This document shows, piece by piece, positions 62,695 to 64,000 of a DNA stretch of 64,000 bases (positions are counted from its first letter, which is position 1; the number at the start of each line of letters is the position of its first letter). Source of the stretch: Tateyamaria sp. Alg231-49 (GTDB taxonomy: Bacteria; Pseudomonadota; Alphaproteobacteria; Rhodobacterales; Rhodobacteraceae); assembly GCF_900143535.1 (NCBI RefSeq), contig NZ_FRFA01000014.1:1-64000 (forward strand), read 5' to 3'. A program made the position numbers and the translations under genes. The notes beneath the pieces are model-generated. The model saw nothing but the letters and a program-made list of their open reading frames with translations, had not been told where the DNA came from and did no database searches.

Positions 62695-64000
62695 TTGTCA
62701 TTCAAAAACATACTGCGGCTGAAAGCTGTGGCGGTCACAACGCTTGTGGCGTTGTCGGGCGCGGCAGTGGCTCAGGACGCGGAAAAGCCTAATATTCTGG
62801 TGATATGGGGTGACGATGTCGGCCAATCCAACATCAGCGCCTATACCATGGGTCTGATGGGCTATCGCACGCCAAACATCGACCGCATTGCTAACGAAGG
62901 CATGATCTTCACAGATTACTATGGCGAGCAGTCGTGTACGGCTGGCCGGTCATCTTACATTATGGGCCAATCCGTGTTCCGCACGGGTCTGTCAAAAGTT
63001 GGTATGCCTGGCGCACCCGAAGGCATGCAGATAGAAGACCCGACAATCGCGGGCCTTCTGAAACCACATGGCTATGCGACTGGTCAGTTTGGCAAGAACC
63101 ACCTTGGCGACCGCGACGCCATGCTGCCAACCAATCACGGCTTCGACGAATTCTTTGGTAACCTGTACCATCTGAACGCCGAAGAAGAGCCCGAAAACGA
63201 AGACTATCCGCAGAACCCAGAGTTCCGCGAACGTTTTGGCCCGCGCGGCGTGATCAAATCCTCTGCAGATGGCACTATTGAAGACACCGGCCCGCTGACC
63301 AAAAAGCGGATGGAAACTGTAGACGACGAAACAGTCGCAGCAGCGATCGATTTCATCAAACGCCAAGAAGCAGCTGACGTGCCTTGGTTTGTCTGGTGGT
63401 CCGGCACACGAATGCACTTCCGCACACATGTCAAAGACGAGATGCGCGTCAGGGCAGACGAGATCGCTGGCAAGCACCTGGACGAATACCAGGCTGGCAT
63501 GGTCGAACATGACTTGCATATCGGACAGTTCCTGGACCTGCTGGACGAACTGGGAATCGCCGACAATACCATCGTGCATTATTCGACGGACAATGGCCCG
63601 CATATGAACAGCTGGCCGGATGCTGCGATGACACCATTCCGGGGTGAAAAGAACACCAACTGGGAAGGTGGCTGGCGTGTGCCATCGATGGTTCGTTGGC
63701 CTGGCCAGATCGAAGCCGGTGCTGTTAGCAATGAGATCATGCACCATATGGACTGGTTGCCAACCTATGTTGCGGTTGCTGGAAACCCGGACATCAAAGA
63801 GCAACTGCTTGAAGGTGTATCCGTTGCCGAAGTTGGTGGCGGTCGTGACTACAAGGTGCACCTCGATGGCTACAACTTCCTGCCCTACCTGACGGGTGAA
63901 GCTGACGAAGGCCCACGTCACGAGATTCTCTACTTCTCGGATGACGGGGATCTGACGGCGCTGCGCTATGACGACTGGAAAGCGATCTTCCTTGAGCACC
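62695..64000 (+). CDS. Exported type I sulfatase (arylsulfatase), partial at right edge
   Basis: The first 435 codons are present; the C-terminus lies beyond the window. A TTG at 62695 behind AAGGAGAG is the start: an in-frame stop lies 24 nt upstream and no ATG precedes the signal peptide (KNILRLKAVAVTTLVALSGA, cleavage after AVAQ). Metal-binding Asp40-Asp41 (WGDDVG), the formylglycine site Cys81-Thr-Ala-Gly-Arg85 (SCTAGRSS), Lys134/His136 (GKNHLGD) and the later STDNGPH all fit alkaline-phosphatase-fold sulfatases. The CxAxR form, with Ala instead of Pro, is accepted by formylglycine-generating enzymes. It probably releases sulfate from esters in the periplasm; the substrate is unknown. Confidence 0.9.
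   Translation, partial: MSFKNILRLKAVAVTTLVALSGAAVAQDAEKPNILVIWGDDVGQSNISAYTMGLMGYRTPNIDRIANEGMIFTDYYGEQSCTAGRSSYIMGQSVFRTGLSKVGMPGAPEGMQIEDPTIAGLLKPHGYATGQFGKNHLGDRDAMLPTNHGFDEFFGNLYHLNAEEEPENEDYPQNPEFRERFGPRGVIKSSADGTIEDTGPLTKKRMETVDDETVAAAIDFIKRQEAADVPWFVWWSGTRMHFRTHVKDEMRVRADEIAGKHLDEYQAGMVEHDLHIGQFLDLLDELGIADNTIVHYSTDNGPHMNSWPDAAMTPFRGEKNTNWEGGWRVPSMVRWPGQIEAGAVSNEIMHHMDWLPTYVAVAGNPDIKEQLLEGVSVAEVGGGRDYKVHLDGYNFLPYLTGEADEGPRHEILYFSDDGDLTALRYDDWKAIFLEH

Overview
The window comes from a Roseobacter-group alphaproteobacterium (Rhodobacterales). This is inferred from gene content: an HpsN/ComDE sulfonate catabolic operon, glcDEF, gltD/gltB, rsfS-rlmH, a caspase-like periplasmic protein, a VPLPA-CTERM surface protein and a BatABD/MoxR operon. 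The moderately GC-rich sequence and recurrent short intergenic repeats fit this group. No rRNA, CRISPR array or insertion sequence was found.

Bases 1-9500, mostly minus strand: hpsN-comD-comE (dihydroxypropanesulfonate to sulfolactate, and sulfopyruvate to sulfoacetaldehyde); then leuB, leuD and leuC for leucine synthesis, interspersed with an EamA transporter, an exported EEP-family phosphoesterase, and unknown or HdeD-like membrane proteins. Bases 9500-18100, mostly plus: rsfS (behind a short leader frame) and rlmH; then glcDEF (glycolate oxidase) with a candidate operator; two overlapping exported trypsin-like proteases; a small heat-shock protein. Bases 18100-34140: a threonine-dehydratase-like enzyme, HyuA, QueG, a glutathione transferase, MtgA, an SGNH hydrolase, the two glutamate synthase subunits separated by two small genes, UppP, and an NDUFA9-like protein.

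Bases 34327-44903: a tRNA-Leu(CAG) gene carries a 10.5 kb integrative element bounded by a 16-bp direct repeat. The right half is a GC-rich, tightly coupled minus-strand operon: tyrosine integrase, DUF6499-like protein, AlpA-like HTH, winged-helix protein, Toprim primase, DUF3987 protein, DUF5681 protein and two unknown small proteins. There are no capsid, terminase large-subunit or conjugation genes, so it resembles a P4/PICI-like satellite or a minimal mobilizable island. The left half is AT-richer cargo on the plus strand: a LuxR-type regulator, a VPLPA-CTERM exported protein, a solo LuxR lacking two acyl-homoserine-lactone contact residues, and over 1 kb without a convincing gene. That last stretch has many inverted repeats, including a pair of mutually exclusive pairings and a terminator-like hairpin. 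This island is the best candidate for undescribed biology here.

Bases 45235-64000: a caspase-like periplasmic protein with a 57-residue two-helix membrane protein behind it; an AsmA-family protein; a small periplasmic protein; a cupin; an MscS channel; the operon MoxR-DUF58-DUF4381-VWA-VWA/TPR-BatD; an exported eight-haem c-type cytochrome with a repeat-rich C-terminus; an outer-membrane beta-barrel protein; and an exported type I sulfatase that starts with TTG and runs off the right edge.
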